From contig NZ_JALRMO010000001.1 of the NCBI RefSeq assembly GCF_023276405.1, forward strand, positions 2,790,001-2,854,000: a stretch of 64,000 nt of DNA. The letters are read 5' to 3'. The notes under the pieces were generated by a model. That model worked only from the letters and a program-made list of their open reading frames with translations. It was not told where the DNA came from and did no database searches. Source of the DNA: Paenibacillus hamazuiensis. GTDB taxonomy: Bacteria; Bacillota; Bacilli; Paenibacillales; NBRC-103111. A program made the translations under genes and the position numbers. Each line of letters starts with the position of its first letter. Within the stretch, counting starts at the first letter, position 1. Shown piece by piece: positions 1 through 8,460 of this stretch.

Positions 1-705
1 GGCCAGCTGAAAATTGCTGACGAGAAAGTTCGGCAAATATACGGTAAATGCCACAAAGGAGCCGAAGGTGATGAAATAAAACAAACACAGCAGCCACAGC
101 CTGGAATTGCGCGATATCCCCCGGATCTGTTCGGGGAGCGAAGATTTGACCGGCGTTTCCTGCCGGTCGCCAAGCCAAAAATTCATTGCCGCCAGTGCGA
201 TCAGCAGCACTCCGTACATCAGAACCGTTTTCGGCCACCCGAAATAACCGGCGACCACCGGTGCCCCGAACGAAGAGATGGCCGTTCCCAGATTGCCGAT
301 ACCGTAGATGCCGTTGACGAAGCCATGACGTTCCTTCGGGTAATATTTAGGAAGCGATGTCACTCCAACCGAGAATACGGCCCCGCCGATGCCGAGGAAA
401 AAACCTCCGACAACCAAATCCGCAAACGAATCCGCCTGGCTGACCCAGTATACCGGGGCCAGGCATAAAATGAAGCTGATCATAAACAGCTTGCGCGCTC
501 CGTAACGATTCGTCCAATATCCGACCGGTATTCGCATCACGGAGCCGAACAGCACCGGTATCGCGGTCACAAGCGTCAGCTGCGACGGGGTCATGCGAAT
601 GGTTTCTTTAATAAACGGCATCAGCGACGACAAAATGACCCAAACCATAAAACCGAGGACAAGACTGACGGTTTGCAAAGGCAGCTGCATCTTTTTTACA
701 TTCAC
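1..705 (-). CDS. NarK-type nitrate/nitrite MFS transporter, 3' part beyond window
   Basis: Major facilitator family membrane protein, probably moving nitrate or nitrite. The 235 visible residues hold about six hydrophobic segments, the MFS loop motif GYWTNRYGARK after helix 2, and the glycine-rich GGFFLGIGGAVFSVG segment typical of NarK. I start it at the GTG whose GTGA overlaps the TGA of the upstream small membrane gene, with AAGGAG ten bases upstream; the nearby ATG is followed at once by TAA in its frame. The C-terminal part lies outside the window. It is the last visible gene of the molybdoenzyme operon, which supports a nitrate/nitrite substrate, but the sequence alone does not tell importer from antiporter. 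Confidence 0.85.
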   Translation of the reverse strand, partial: MNVKKMQLPLQTVSLVLGFMVWVILSSLMPFIKETIRMTPSQLTLVTAIPVLFGSVMRIPVGYWTNRYGARKLFMISFILCLAPVYWVSQADSFADLVVGGFFLGIGGAVFSVGVTSLPKYYPKERHGFVNGIYGIGNLGTAISSFGAPVVAGYFGWPKTVLMYGVLLIALAAMNFWLGDRQETPVKSSLPEQIRGISRNSRLWLLCLFYFITFGSFVAFTVYLPNFLVSNFQLA

Positions 706-890
706 ACGGCATCACGCTCCTTGCGGTAAATCAGATAAGCTGCGGGAAACAGCAGCACGTTCAGCAAAGCGTATACGACCACAGACGCATACTTCTCATA
801 GAAGAAAGCCCCAACCGCCTTCTGGGTGAACACGATGTCCAGGAACAACACGACGCATAAATAAACGACGCCTCGCCAGCTACGCTTCAT
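702..890 (-). CDS. small two-helix membrane protein
   Basis: A 62-residue protein with two predicted membrane helices (about residues 8-25 and 36-55), a positive N-terminus (MKRSWRG) and a charged tail (YRKERDAV). I do not recognise the family. It overlaps the end of the Rieske gene by 11 bases and its stop overlaps the transporter start by four, so it is translationally coupled on both sides. A GGGAG sequence lies about nine bases before the ATG. Position suggests an accessory or small membrane subunit of the molybdoenzyme system; this is inference. Confidence 0.65.
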   Translation of the reverse strand: MKRSWRGVVYLCVVLFLDIVFTQKAVGAFFYEKYASVVVYALLNVLLFPAAYLIYRKERDAV

Positions 891-1416
891 ACCGCTTCAC
901 TCCCGTCGCATAAATGGAACCCTTCTCTACCGATAGCAATATTTCCGGCAGCGGCCTTCTCGGGGGTCCCGCGACAGGGGCCCCGGTTTTGACATCAAAC
1001 AGGCCGTGGTGACACGGGCACACGAGCTCCGCCTTTTCCTTGCTCCAGAATACCGGACATTTCAGATGGGTGCAGGCGTTCTGGTAAGCAACGTAGCTGT
1101 TTTCTCCAAGACGGACGAGCAGTGCGGAATCGTGTTCTCCAGGATAGGCGAATTCCACGGCATCCCCTACCTGCAGCGCAGAGATATCGGCGATTTTAAG
1201 TTTGGAGTAAGCCTTTTGCTTCAGTCCGTTCAGCTCCTGCGCCGCTATGGCTCCCCAAGGCAATGTCGATACCGCGAACAGTCCCGCCGCACCGACCATC
1301 GTTTTCATAAAGCCCCTGCGGTCCAGCAGCCGCTCGTTGTTTTTTCGTATATTGTGGGTATAGTTATCTTCTTCAAAAGGCACTTTGCCGTTTCGCGGTT
1401 CTTTCGGCTGATCCAT
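880..1416 (-). CDS. Tat-exported Rieske 2Fe-2S protein
   Basis: Electron-transfer protein with a high-potential Rieske cluster. The N-terminus has a twin-arginine signal (DRRGFMK, residues 32-38) followed by a hydrophobic stretch that may stay as a membrane anchor. Cluster ligands are visible as C115-x-H117 and C133-x-x-H136, with C120 and C135 in the positions that form the disulfide of quinol-oxidising Rieske proteins. AAGGGG lies ten bases before the ATG. It sits between the ferredoxin subunit and the small membrane gene. Tat export puts the Rieske domain outside the membrane while the catalytic subunit has no export signal, so a quinol-to-cytoplasm electron path through the membrane partner is plausible but inferred. 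Confidence 0.88.
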   Translation of the reverse strand: MDQPKEPRNGKVPFEEDNYTHNIRKNNERLLDRRGFMKTMVGAAGLFAVSTLPWGAIAAQELNGLKQKAYSKLKIADISALQVGDAVEFAYPGEHDSALLVRLGENSYVAYQNACTHLKCPVFWSKEKAELVCPCHHGLFDVKTGAPVAGPPRRPLPEILLSVEKGSIYATGVKRYEA

Positions 1417-1448
1417 TATAGTCCCACCCCTTAGTCAGGTCGCTATAG

Positions 1449-2012
1449 TCAAAACAACTTCACTGTTCCTTGTAAAATTCCCGGCAAGCTTATCTTTACG
1501 TTCGTTTCTCCTTCAAGCGCGTCGTACGGATCGCGGCTTGCCGTCCACCGGCCCAGCTGCTGCCGGGATTTTTTCGCCGCGAGCTCCTCTTCCGTCAGCC
1601 ACTGCAGCGTATTCGTCGGGCAAACCGAGGCGCACATCGGCGGAATGCCTTCCTTCGTCCGATCGTAGCAAAGGTCGCATTTGTACATCAGGTTTTGCGC
1701 TTCATCGAATTTCGGGATGCCATAAGGGCAAGCAATCGTGCAATTTTGGCAGCCGATGCATTTCTCGACAAGCGCCGAGAGCACCGCCCCCTCCTCGGTA
1801 ATCTGAATCGCCTGGGCCGGACAGCTGCGGGCGCAAGCGGGATTGACGCAGTGCAGGCACATCAGCGGAATCGTCTGCCGGTTCACGAACGGATTGACAT
1901 CGTAGACGTAATTCCGGTTGCGCTGGTCATGCCCGCCGCATTGCGTGCAGGCAGCCAGGCAGCTTCGGCAGCCGATGCAGTTGTCTATCTCGATGTAAAG
2001 ATGCTGTTTCAT
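1449..2012 (-). CDS. four-cluster 4Fe-4S ferredoxin subunit (DmsB/NrfC type)
   Basis: Electron-transfer subunit of 187 residues with four cysteine groups: CIGCRSCLAAC near the N-terminus, CLHCVNPACARSC, CIGCQNCTIAC, and the widely spaced CDLC...CASVC group. This matches the beta subunits of the DMSO reductase family, which pass electrons between a membrane or quinol partner and the Mo subunit. No export signal is present. Its ATG overlaps the TGA of the Mo-subunit gene (ATGA), a translational coupling, with AAGGAGG in front. A 32-base gap follows before the Rieske gene. Confidence 0.88.
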   Translation of the reverse strand: MKQHLYIEIDNCIGCRSCLAACTQCGGHDQRNRNYVYDVNPFVNRQTIPLMCLHCVNPACARSCPAQAIQITEEGAVLSALVEKCIGCQNCTIACPYGIPKFDEAQNLMYKCDLCYDRTKEGIPPMCASVCPTNTLQWLTEEELAAKKSRQQLGRWTASRDPYDALEGETNVKISLPGILQGTVKLF

Positions 2013-4195
2013 CGCACGCCCTCCTTCCTCTTGCCGGACGCATCGCCGATTTTTTCAATTTGCGCCGCACACGCTTTAAACTCCGGCATTCTCGACATCG
2101 GATCGAGCGCCGCAATCGTCAGCAGGTTGACCGATTGCTCATGGCCGAAATGATATGGCACAAATACCGTATCGGGCCGGATCGCTTCGATGATTTTCAC
2201 TTTATACAAGGCCTCGCCGCGGCGTGTATACAGACGTACGATTTCATCGTGTTCGATCCCGTACCTTGAAGCGGTCTCCGGATGTACCTCCACATACGGC
2301 TCGGGGCACATATCCCGCAAAAACGGAATGCGCCGCGTCTGGTTGCCCGATAAATAATGATAAACGACGCGGCCCGTCGTAAGCCTGAGCGGATACTGTC
2401 CGCACGGCTCTTCCGCCGGAGGGCGGTACGGCAGCGCGCACAGCTTCGCTTTGCCGTCGGCATGGTAGAACTTTTTATCGAGAAACATATGCGGCGTACC
2501 CGGATCGTTCACGCTGCGGCACGGCCAAAACAGGCCGTTTTCCTTCTCGATCCGCTCCCACGTCGCCCCGTAATAATCCGCATAACCGCCCTTCGAGGCC
2601 AAACGGAACTCGTCCCCGACGTCGCGGGCGGTTTTCAAATGGCGGAAAAATTGGCCGCGGCCGAGCCGTTCGGCGAGCTCCACCTGGATAAGCCAATCCG
2701 GCTTCGATTCTCCGAGCGGCCGCTGCGCCCGGTTGATCTTGATGATCCGTCCCTCCAGGTTCGTCACGGTGCCTTCGTCTTCGGACCAGGAGACGGAGGG
2801 CAGCACCACATCGGCAAATTCGGCCGATTCCGACAAAAACATGTCCGCGCATACCATGAAATCCAGCCCTTTCAGAGCGGCGCGCACATAATTTTGGTTA
2901 GGGGCGGAAACCGCCGGGTTCGAGCACAGCAAATACAATCCGCGTATCGTTTTGCTCTGCATCAGCTCAAACATTTCGTAGGCGGATACGCCGGGCTGCG
3001 GCATTTCCTCTTGCGCGATGCCCCACACCCTGCACACCTCCTCGACGTGCTTAGGGTTGGTGATTTTCCGGTAGCCCGGCAGCAGATCGGATTTTTGCCC
3101 GTGCTCGCGCCCTCCTTGCCCGTTTCCCTGGCCGGTAAAGGTCGCCACGCCCGACTTCGGCCGGCCGATTTTCCCCGTCACGAGGCACATATTCGTATAG
3201 GCGCATACGTTGTCCGCGCCTTTATGCTGCTGCTCGATGCCGCGGGCGAACATGACGACCGCATTCGGCGCCTTGCCGTAAATTTCCGCCGCGCGAATCA
3301 GCTTCTCCGGGGCAACGCCGGTAATTTCGCTCGTATATTCCGGTGTGAACAGCTTCACGACTTCCTTCATTTCCTCGAAGCCGCTTGTATGCTCGCGGAT
3401 AAACGCTTCATCGGCATAGCCGTTTTGCAGCAGCAAATGGACCATGCAGTTCGCCAAAGCGAGATCCGTCCCCGGCCTCAGATCGAGATGAACGTCCGCG
3501 CGGCGGGCGATCGGCGTCTCCCGCGGATCCGCGACGATCAGGTAGCCGCCGCGGTTTTGCACCTCCCACACCCGAAACATCGAAGTCGGATGGCATTCCG
3601 CCGTATTGCTGCCGGCGATAAACAGGCAGTCCGTTTCGTGCAAATCGGTCCAGGGCAGCGTGGAACCGCGATCTACTCCGAACGAACGGAGAAATCCGGC
3701 TGCCGCGCTCGACATGCAAAACCTGCCGTTATAATCGATGTAGCGGGTTTGCAGCGCAACCCGGGCGAATTTGCCGGTGAGGTAGCATTTTTCGTTGGTC
3801 ATGGAAACGCCGCTGAATACGGATAAGCTGTCTTTGCCGTACTGCTGCTGAAGCTCCCCGAACCTTCTGGCAATAAGCGTATATGCTTCGTCCCAGCTCG
3901 CTTCGCGGAAGCCTTCCTTCGTCCCTTTCAAGGAAGCGTCGTCGCGGATGAGCGGGCGCAGCAGCCGATCTTCGTGATTCGTCTGCTGGTACGCCGTCAC
4001 CCCTTTCGGGCACATTTTGCCGAGCGTAACAGGCCAGTCGTAGCGCGGCTCGACGCCGATAATTTTATTCGTCGCCGTATCCACCCGCAGATTCATGCCG
4101 CACTGCATGCCGCAGTAGGAGCAATGCGTCGGCACGAGCTGCTCGTTCGGGTGCGTTTTGTTTGCGATCGCTTTGAAAAATTTATCCTCGGGCAT
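2009..4195 (-). CDS. molybdopterin oxidoreductase, nitrate-reductase-like catalytic subunit
   Basis: A 728-residue Mo-bis-MGD enzyme of the NarB/NasC/NapA branch. An N-terminal 4Fe-4S site is formed by C25, C28, C32 and C62. The likely molybdenum ligand is C160 in GRFCMSSAAAG, the Cys type found in assimilatory and periplasmic nitrate reductases. TGQGNGQGGRE and the C-terminal TGRVVYHYLSGNQTRR segment are typical of the family. There is no Tat signal, so the enzyme should be cytoplasmic. AAGGAGG lies nine bases before the ATG, and the start overlaps the membrane-subunit gene by 14 bases. Nitrate is the likeliest substrate given the NarK neighbour, but the ferredoxin, Rieske and membrane partners are not a textbook Nas or Nar set. 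Confidence 0.85.
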   Translation of the reverse strand: MPEDKFFKAIANKTHPNEQLVPTHCSYCGMQCGMNLRVDTATNKIIGVEPRYDWPVTLGKMCPKGVTAYQQTNHEDRLLRPLIRDDASLKGTKEGFREASWDEAYTLIARRFGELQQQYGKDSLSVFSGVSMTNEKCYLTGKFARVALQTRYIDYNGRFCMSSAAAGFLRSFGVDRGSTLPWTDLHETDCLFIAGSNTAECHPTSMFRVWEVQNRGGYLIVADPRETPIARRADVHLDLRPGTDLALANCMVHLLLQNGYADEAFIREHTSGFEEMKEVVKLFTPEYTSEITGVAPEKLIRAAEIYGKAPNAVVMFARGIEQQHKGADNVCAYTNMCLVTGKIGRPKSGVATFTGQGNGQGGREHGQKSDLLPGYRKITNPKHVEEVCRVWGIAQEEMPQPGVSAYEMFELMQSKTIRGLYLLCSNPAVSAPNQNYVRAALKGLDFMVCADMFLSESAEFADVVLPSVSWSEDEGTVTNLEGRIIKINRAQRPLGESKPDWLIQVELAERLGRGQFFRHLKTARDVGDEFRLASKGGYADYYGATWERIEKENGLFWPCRSVNDPGTPHMFLDKKFYHADGKAKLCALPYRPPAEEPCGQYPLRLTTGRVVYHYLSGNQTRRIPFLRDMCPEPYVEVHPETASRYGIEHDEIVRLYTRRGEALYKVKIIEAIRPDTVFVPYHFGHEQSVNLLTIAALDPMSRMPEFKACAAQIEKIGDASGKRKEGVR

Positions 4196-5222
4196 TCTGG
4201 TTGGCCTCCTTGACCTTGATCTCGTGCGTAGGGATGCCGGTAAACCGCGACATCCGGTATTTGCGCCTGCAGGGCAAGCATAACTCAGCGAGATGAAAGC
4301 CTTCCGGCATGCTGAATTCGATCTCGTTTTGCTTTAACACCCGGATCACGTCGCTCGATTGTTCGGCGGATACGAACCCGGTGCCGCACACCCGGCACGA
4401 TTTCATCGCCTGCTCGGCGTAATACTCCCGATAACTTCTGGCGAACACGCTCATCGGGCGGAACGGAATATGCGCCAGCTTGCCGAACGGAATGTAAATC
4501 AGCGTGACGATCACCGACCACTGGTGAACGAGAGTCACGACCGAATGTCCCCAGCCGTGCAGGAACACGTTGCAGAAGGTGAGCAGCAGGCCGGTAATAC
4601 TGACAAAAAGCAGCATATAAAGCGGCAAAAAATCGTAAACCGCCGTTTGCTCCGAGCGGGCCTGCATGTTTTTGAGCCGGCGGTAGAGCGCCATGCAGAC
4701 GCCGCCGATCACCATAAATGCCGTGATGTTCAGCGCGTTGTAGAATAAAAAGGCGATGGCCCCGTCCGCTTTTACTTTCAACACGTCGATGCCGAAAAAG
4801 ACGACGGTATAGAAACCGTTGTTTGCCATTGTAAAATACATCCACCCGAATACGAGCGGGAACGTAACAAGCGCCGATAACATGCAGCCCCAGCCCAGCA
4901 GCACGTGCTGCGTCCAGCGGTACCAGCCGCGGTTCCAGATGAACCGGTAGGTCGCCAGATGCTCGACCGCCGTTTGCGGCGTGCTTCTGCGAAACAACCT
5001 TCGAAGTCCTTTCTGCAAAATCAGCTTTGTCGGGGGGCGGTCGGCCCACGCGATAAAGCGGTAAAAAAAGCCGCCGATAAACACAATCGTCCCCACCATA
5101 TATCCGTAAAGCGCCAGGTCCAGATGCGTGAAAAACCGGGAGCCGATGTAAATCAGGATAAGTAATGCGCAAACGGTGAGGAAAAACGATTTGGCAAACT
5201 TCGAGGCAAACGCTCGGTCCAT
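4182..5222 (-). CDS. polytopic membrane electron-transfer subunit with cytosolic CxxC pairs
   Basis: A 346-residue membrane protein with about six helices in its first 240 residues, several containing histidines (for example FLHGWGHSVVTLVHQW), as in haem-b quinol-oxidising subunits. The C-terminal soluble tail carries two cysteine pairs, SCRVCGTGF and LCLPCRRKY, which look like a rubredoxin or zinc-ribbon metal site. The family resembles NarI/NrfD-type anchors only in outline, and I cannot assign it firmly. It is the first gene of the operon, and its end overlaps the Mo subunit. AAGGAG lies nine bases upstream of the ATG. Likely role: quinol dehydrogenase anchor feeding the Mo/Fe-S subunits. 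Confidence 0.7.
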   Translation of the reverse strand: MDRAFASKFAKSFFLTVCALLILIYIGSRFFTHLDLALYGYMVGTIVFIGGFFYRFIAWADRPPTKLILQKGLRRLFRRSTPQTAVEHLATYRFIWNRGWYRWTQHVLLGWGCMLSALVTFPLVFGWMYFTMANNGFYTVVFFGIDVLKVKADGAIAFLFYNALNITAFMVIGGVCMALYRRLKNMQARSEQTAVYDFLPLYMLLFVSITGLLLTFCNVFLHGWGHSVVTLVHQWSVIVTLIYIPFGKLAHIPFRPMSVFARSYREYYAEQAMKSCRVCGTGFVSAEQSSDVIRVLKQNEIEFSMPEGFHLAELCLPCRRKYRMSRFTGIPTHEIKVKEANQNARG

Positions 5223-5289
5223 GGTTCATATCTCCTTTGGTCAGGTGATCTATGTCCCTATTACAGCATGCGGCAGGCTGTGCCCGCGA

Positions 5290-5301
5290 TGATAATTATC
5301 A
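5290..5301. promoter_or_regulatory. palindrome TGATAATTATCA upstream of molybdoenzyme operon
   Basis: A perfect 12-bp palindrome about 70 bases before the first start codon of the operon. It resembles a Fur/PerR-type half-site pair with a shortened centre. The regulator is unknown; operator status is inferred from symmetry and position only. Confidence 0.35.
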
Positions 5302-5520
5302 CACCGCCAAAACGCCGGACCGGAAGGAATCGGCGCCTGTCGTTGCCCCAATGCGGCAAGCCGTCCCCCAAACTCCTTTAGAAACAATAAGAAAAGCTTC
5401 TGATCGAAGCCTTCTCTATGAAGATATATTCGTGTTTTAGCTGAAGCTTTTCTTGGTAATCTTTACAGACATCTACCCGACCCAGCTGTCAGGGCTTTCT
5501 GACCATCGGATTAGAGCTGA

Positions 5521-5731
5521 ATGCGGTAAAATTCTAACGGTCGCCACGGAGGTTATTGCAAGGAATTTGCGGATTTTAAAATTCTAACGGTTCTGGTTAA
5601 CGTTATTTGGGCAATATGATGATCTCTTATCGTATAATCTTTCAAATAAGCTCTCTGGTAACCGTTATAATTTGAAAATGAGCATTTTCAGCTAAATAAG
5701 CTCTATCACAACCGTTACAGTTTATGAACAG
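5521..5731. repeat. dispersed inverted-repeat element, copy A
   Basis: About 211 bases closely matching copy B at 8461-8672. A 20-25 base motif built on TAACGGTT occurs four times: twice forward in the left half (about 5532 and 5584) and twice inverted in the right half (about 5655 and 5695). The whole element can therefore fold into nested stems. It is AT-rich compared with the flanking genes and has no coding capacity. Confidence 0.75.
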
Positions 5732-5773
5732 ATTACGCGCTTTAGCGCGTTAATGAACTTAAACTTTCTGTCA

Positions 5774-5802
5774 CTAAAAAAAAGCCGCGCATTCGCGCGG
5801 CC
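5774..5802 (-). terminator. intrinsic terminator of the EamA gene
   Basis: On the minus strand, a perfect 7-bp GC stem (GCCGCGC / GCGCGGC, loop of four) is followed by a run of U (nine A on the plus strand, 5775-5783). It lies just past the stop codon of the transporter. Confidence 0.85.
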
Positions 5803-5818
5803 AACATCGTATCGGTTG

Positions 5819-6697
5819 TCATCCCATAACCGTTCTTTTCGCTGCGCCAACAGCTTTTCTTTCCCAATTGACGAGGAAAATACCGGCGCAAATCAACGCT
5901 CCTCCGACTCCGACGAACCACTCGATTTTCTCACCGAGCAGCAGCCAGCTCGAAAGGACGCCGAACAGCGGCGCAAGGAACAAAAAGGCGCTCGTCTTCG
6001 CGGGGTCTCCGCTGCGGAGCAAATAAAACCAAAGCGAGAACTGCACGATTGAAGAAACGATCGCAAGCCAAAGCAGAACCGTCACCGACACGCCATTGAA
6101 CGCAAAATACGGATGCTCCGTAAAGGCGCTAACTATAAACAAGGCGATCCCGCCGAATAACATTTGGTAAGCCGCCAGCACATTCATATCGAATGCCGGT
6201 CCCCACCGTTTAATCAGCAGCGTTGCCGTCGAGAAGCTAAGCGCACCGGCGAATCCGATAAACGTCCCGGGCTGCAGCCCCAAGTTAAACCCGAAGCTGA
6301 AGGCGACGCCGACGATGCCGACGGCAACGCCGATCCATTGACGGATGCGATACACCGCACCGGTAAATATCGTTCCAAGCACGATAACGAGCAGCGGGTT
6401 CGTGAACGTGATGATCGCCGACTCGCCGGAGGTGATCCAATGCATGCTGTAATAGGCGCAGCCCATCACGCAGGCAGATTGCAGCACGCCGATCAAAGCC
6501 GCCTGCAGCCAGCGCACGCCTTGGGGTCGCGGCTTACCGGCGACGATCATCACCAAAAGCCCGCCGGCGAGCACAAAGCGGGTCCCCATGAGCAGAAAGG
6601 GCGGCGCGTACGCCATGCCGATTTTGCCGACGGGAAACGCCACACCCATAATAAGCGTCGTTAATAGGACAAGACTGAAATACTTGATCTGATTCAT
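5819..6697 (-). CDS. EamA/DMT-family transporter
   Basis: A 292-residue drug/metabolite transporter with ten predicted membrane helices arranged as two EamA halves (about 7-140 and 150-285). The family exports amino acids or other small metabolites; the substrate here is unknown. GGGAGG lies eight bases before the ATG and a strong terminator follows the stop. It is divergent from the LysR regulator at 6996, a common arrangement for a LysR-controlled exporter. A 17-bp palindrome sits between the two genes. Confidence 0.85.
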   Translation of the reverse strand: MNQIKYFSLVLLTTLIMGVAFPVGKIGMAYAPPFLLMGTRFVLAGGLLVMIVAGKPRPQGVRWLQAALIGVLQSACVMGCAYYSMHWITSGESAIITFTNPLLVIVLGTIFTGAVYRIRQWIGVAVGIVGVAFSFGFNLGLQPGTFIGFAGALSFSTATLLIKRWGPAFDMNVLAAYQMLFGGIALFIVSAFTEHPYFAFNGVSVTVLLWLAIVSSIVQFSLWFYLLRSGDPAKTSAFLFLAPLFGVLSSWLLLGEKIEWFVGVGGALICAGIFLVNWERKAVGAAKRTVMG

Positions 6698-6741
6698 AGC
6701 GAGAACCTCCCATGCGGTTTCATATCTTCAGGTTGGCTCTA

Positions 6742-6771
6742 TTGTAACGGAACTTTGGTTTTAAGTATAAT
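6742..6771 (+). promoter_or_regulatory. candidate promoter for the LysR gene
   Basis: TTGTAA (6742-6747), an 18-base gap, then a consensus TATAAT (6766-6771) on the plus strand. It would give a leader of more than 200 bases that contains the folded region described below. Confidence 0.4.
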
Positions 6772-6790
6772 GAATGTTATAGATGGCAAT

Positions 6791-6807
6791 TATCATAATT
6801 TATGATA
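6791..6807. promoter_or_regulatory. palindromic LysR-type box
   Basis: TATCATAATTTATGATA has perfect 8-bp arms around one central base and fits the T-N11-A form of LysR operators. It lies between the divergent exporter and regulator genes, just downstream of the candidate LysR-gene promoter. Confidence 0.5.
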
Positions 6808-6844
6808 TCAAGCTCGCATCGATTCCATATTGTTGATGAAAATA

Positions 6845-6975
6845 GCGGAGTGGACGGAATCGTGCCGAAGAAGCGAAGCGGTCGCCTTTGTGAGCGGATT
6901 TCAACCGCCGAACGGCGTTTCAATCAAGAAATCCGTGAACAAGAGCGATCGGAGGTACGATCCGAGCCGCAGCGA
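6845..6975 (+). other. structured leader or repeat upstream of the LysR gene
   Basis: Non-coding stretch with nested complementarity. CGGATTTC (about 6895-6902) pairs with GAAATCCG (about 6928-6935) around an inner CGCCG-AA-CGGCG hairpin, followed by a TCGGA / TCCGA hairpin near 6949-6965. It could be a cis RNA or a dispersed structured repeat; I cannot tell which from one copy. Confidence 0.4.
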
Positions 6976-6995
6976 ACAAAAGAGGTGACCTCCCC

Positions 6996-7895
6996 ATGGA
7001 AAGCGCCGATCTGCGCGTATTTCAAGCGGTAGCCCGCGAGGGCTCGATTACGAAAGCCGCCATTCGGCTCGGTTACGTGCAATCCAATGTGACCGCGCGG
7101 ATCCGACAGCTCGAGGCCGAGCTCGGGACTCCGCTCTTTTTCCGCCATAACCGGGGCATGACGCTTTCTTCCAGCGGCAAGACGCTGCTTGCCTACGCGG
7201 ACAAAATCGTCGGCCTGCTCGACGAGGCTACGAAGGCGCTCAGCTCCGTAAACGAGCCGGGCGGCCCGCTCACGATCGGCTCCTCGCAGACGGCGGCCGC
7301 GGTCCGGCTGCCCCATCTGCTTGCCTCCTATTACGGGTTACATCCGAATGTACTGCTGACGCTGACGACCGGGCCGACATCGTTTTTGATGGAAAAAGTG
7401 CTGCAATACGAGCTGGACGGCGCCTTTATCGGCTGCCAATGCACACACCCCGAACTGCGGTCGTTCCCCGCTTTCGACGAGGAGCTCGTCATCGTGTCCG
7501 TGCCGTCGGTGACCGATTTGGAGGATGCGGTGAAAAGACCGATTCTCGTTTTAGGTCGAGGCTGTTCATACCGAGATCTGTTGGAGCAGTGGCTCCACTC
7601 CCGCGGCTTGACGCAATCGGTGATCATGGAATTCGGAACGCTGGAAGCGATTCTTGGCGGCGTAACGGCGGGACTCGGCATTTCCATGCTGCCCCATGCC
7701 GTCATCCGCAAGCTCGAGGCGGAGGGCAAATTACGCGCGCATGAACTGCCCGAATCGATCCGGCACGTGAAGACCGAATTCATCGTGCGCAAAGATTCGT
7801 TTATGACCGGCGCGCTTCGCGCTCTTATCGATTTGCTGCCGAGCGCCGAAGAAGACGCCGCCACCCCCCTTTTAAGCGGAGAATTCGTTGATTGA
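6996..7895 (+). CDS. LysR-family transcriptional regulator
   Basis: A 299-residue regulator. Residues 1-60 form the winged helix (DLRVFQAVAREGSITKAAIR, then RIRQLEAELGTPLFFR), and residues from about 90 onward form the periplasmic-binding-like effector domain. GAGGTGA lies nine bases before the ATG. It is divergent from the EamA exporter and probably controls it and itself through the palindrome at 6791-6807. The effector is unknown. Its last bases overlap the -35 of the candidate promoter of the next gene. Confidence 0.88.
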   Translation: MESADLRVFQAVAREGSITKAAIRLGYVQSNVTARIRQLEAELGTPLFFRHNRGMTLSSSGKTLLAYADKIVGLLDEATKALSSVNEPGGPLTIGSSQTAAAVRLPHLLASYYGLHPNVLLTLTTGPTSFLMEKVLQYELDGAFIGCQCTHPELRSFPAFDEELVIVSVPSVTDLEDAVKRPILVLGRGCSYRDLLEQWLHSRGLTQSVIMEFGTLEAILGGVTAGLGISMLPHAVIRKLEAEGKLRAHELPESIRHVKTEFIVRKDSFMTGALRALIDLLPSAEEDAATPLLSGEFVD

Positions 7896-7920
7896 CATTG
7901 TAGAGACGCGGCTTTAAACT
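7892..7920 (+). promoter_or_regulatory. candidate sigma-A promoter of the HxlR gene
   Basis: TTGACA (7892-7897), 17 bases, TAAACT (7915-7920). It overlaps the stop codon of the LysR gene and precedes the HxlR start by about 80 bases. Confidence 0.5.
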
Positions 7921-7963
7921 TGTAAGAGACACTGATTTTTCGACATTACCCTGTCATTTTGAC

Positions 7964-7980
7964 TAACTTATTATAAGTAA
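7964..7980. promoter_or_regulatory. palindrome near the HxlR start, likely autoregulatory operator
   Basis: ACTTATTATAAGT is an imperfect palindrome placed between the candidate promoter and the ribosome binding site. HxlR proteins usually bind such short AT-rich dyads next to their own gene; the link is inferred. Confidence 0.4.
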
Positions 7981-7997
7981 GGAGAGTGAAAGAGACG

Positions 7998-8369
7998 ATG
8001 GAACAAGACGCCGCTTCCCAGGAAGCTTCCACCAAGACGTGCACGGAAACGGGTGGCTCGAACATTTGCGAGGTGCTCCGAATTCTCGGCGCCAAGTGGG
8101 CTTTCCTGGTCATCGACGAGCTGTACAAAGGCCCGAAACGGTTTAAGCAGCTGCAGAGAGACGTAGCGATCGTCAAAACGCAGTCGCTCACCGATACTTT
8201 GCGGCATCTTGAACAAAACGGCATCGTGCTGCGCAAAGTGTTCCCCACCGTCCCGGTCACCGTGGAATATTCATTGACGGAAAAAGGCAAGGACTTCCAA
8301 ACAGCCCTGAAGGAAATGGATAAATGGGTAAAAAAATGGGGAGCGCCCCAGCCGCAGCCAACGAACTAA
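7998..8369 (+). CDS. HxlR-family winged-helix regulator
   Basis: A 123-residue MarR-like regulator of the HxlR family. The signature CEVLRILGAKWAFLVIDEL begins near residue 25, followed by the recognition-helix region QSLTDTLRHLEQNGIVLR and the wing VEYSLTEKG. Family members respond to thiol-reactive or aldehyde stress; the conserved early Cys is present here. I prefer the ATG at 7998, since the in-frame GTG twelve bases earlier sits directly on the AAGGAG sequence. No obvious target gene lies downstream. Confidence 0.85.
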   Translation: MEQDAASQEASTKTCTETGGSNICEVLRILGAKWAFLVIDELYKGPKRFKQLQRDVAIVKTQSLTDTLRHLEQNGIVLRKVFPTVPVTVEYSLTEKGKDFQTALKEMDKWVKKWGAPQPQPTN

Positions 8370-8460
8370 ATAAACCGGGCAGCCCGGGATAATGAGCATC
8401 GCACAGCTTCCCGAACAAGAAAAACTTCTAACGTCGACTACTGGCGATAAAGTGAATTGG

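Larger units (their letters stand above)
5223..5818. other. intergenic region with operator-like palindrome and repeat element
   Basis: No supported gene. The part next to the molybdoenzyme operon holds the palindrome listed separately. An inverted repeat with 11-bp arms (5390-5400 and 5443-5453) encloses 42 bases. Then follow copy A of the dispersed repeat and the terminator of the EamA gene. Confidence 0.6.

Noticed and set aside
8373-8386. CCGGG-CAG-CCCGG hairpin after the HxlR gene
   Set aside because: No U run follows, so not supported as a terminator.
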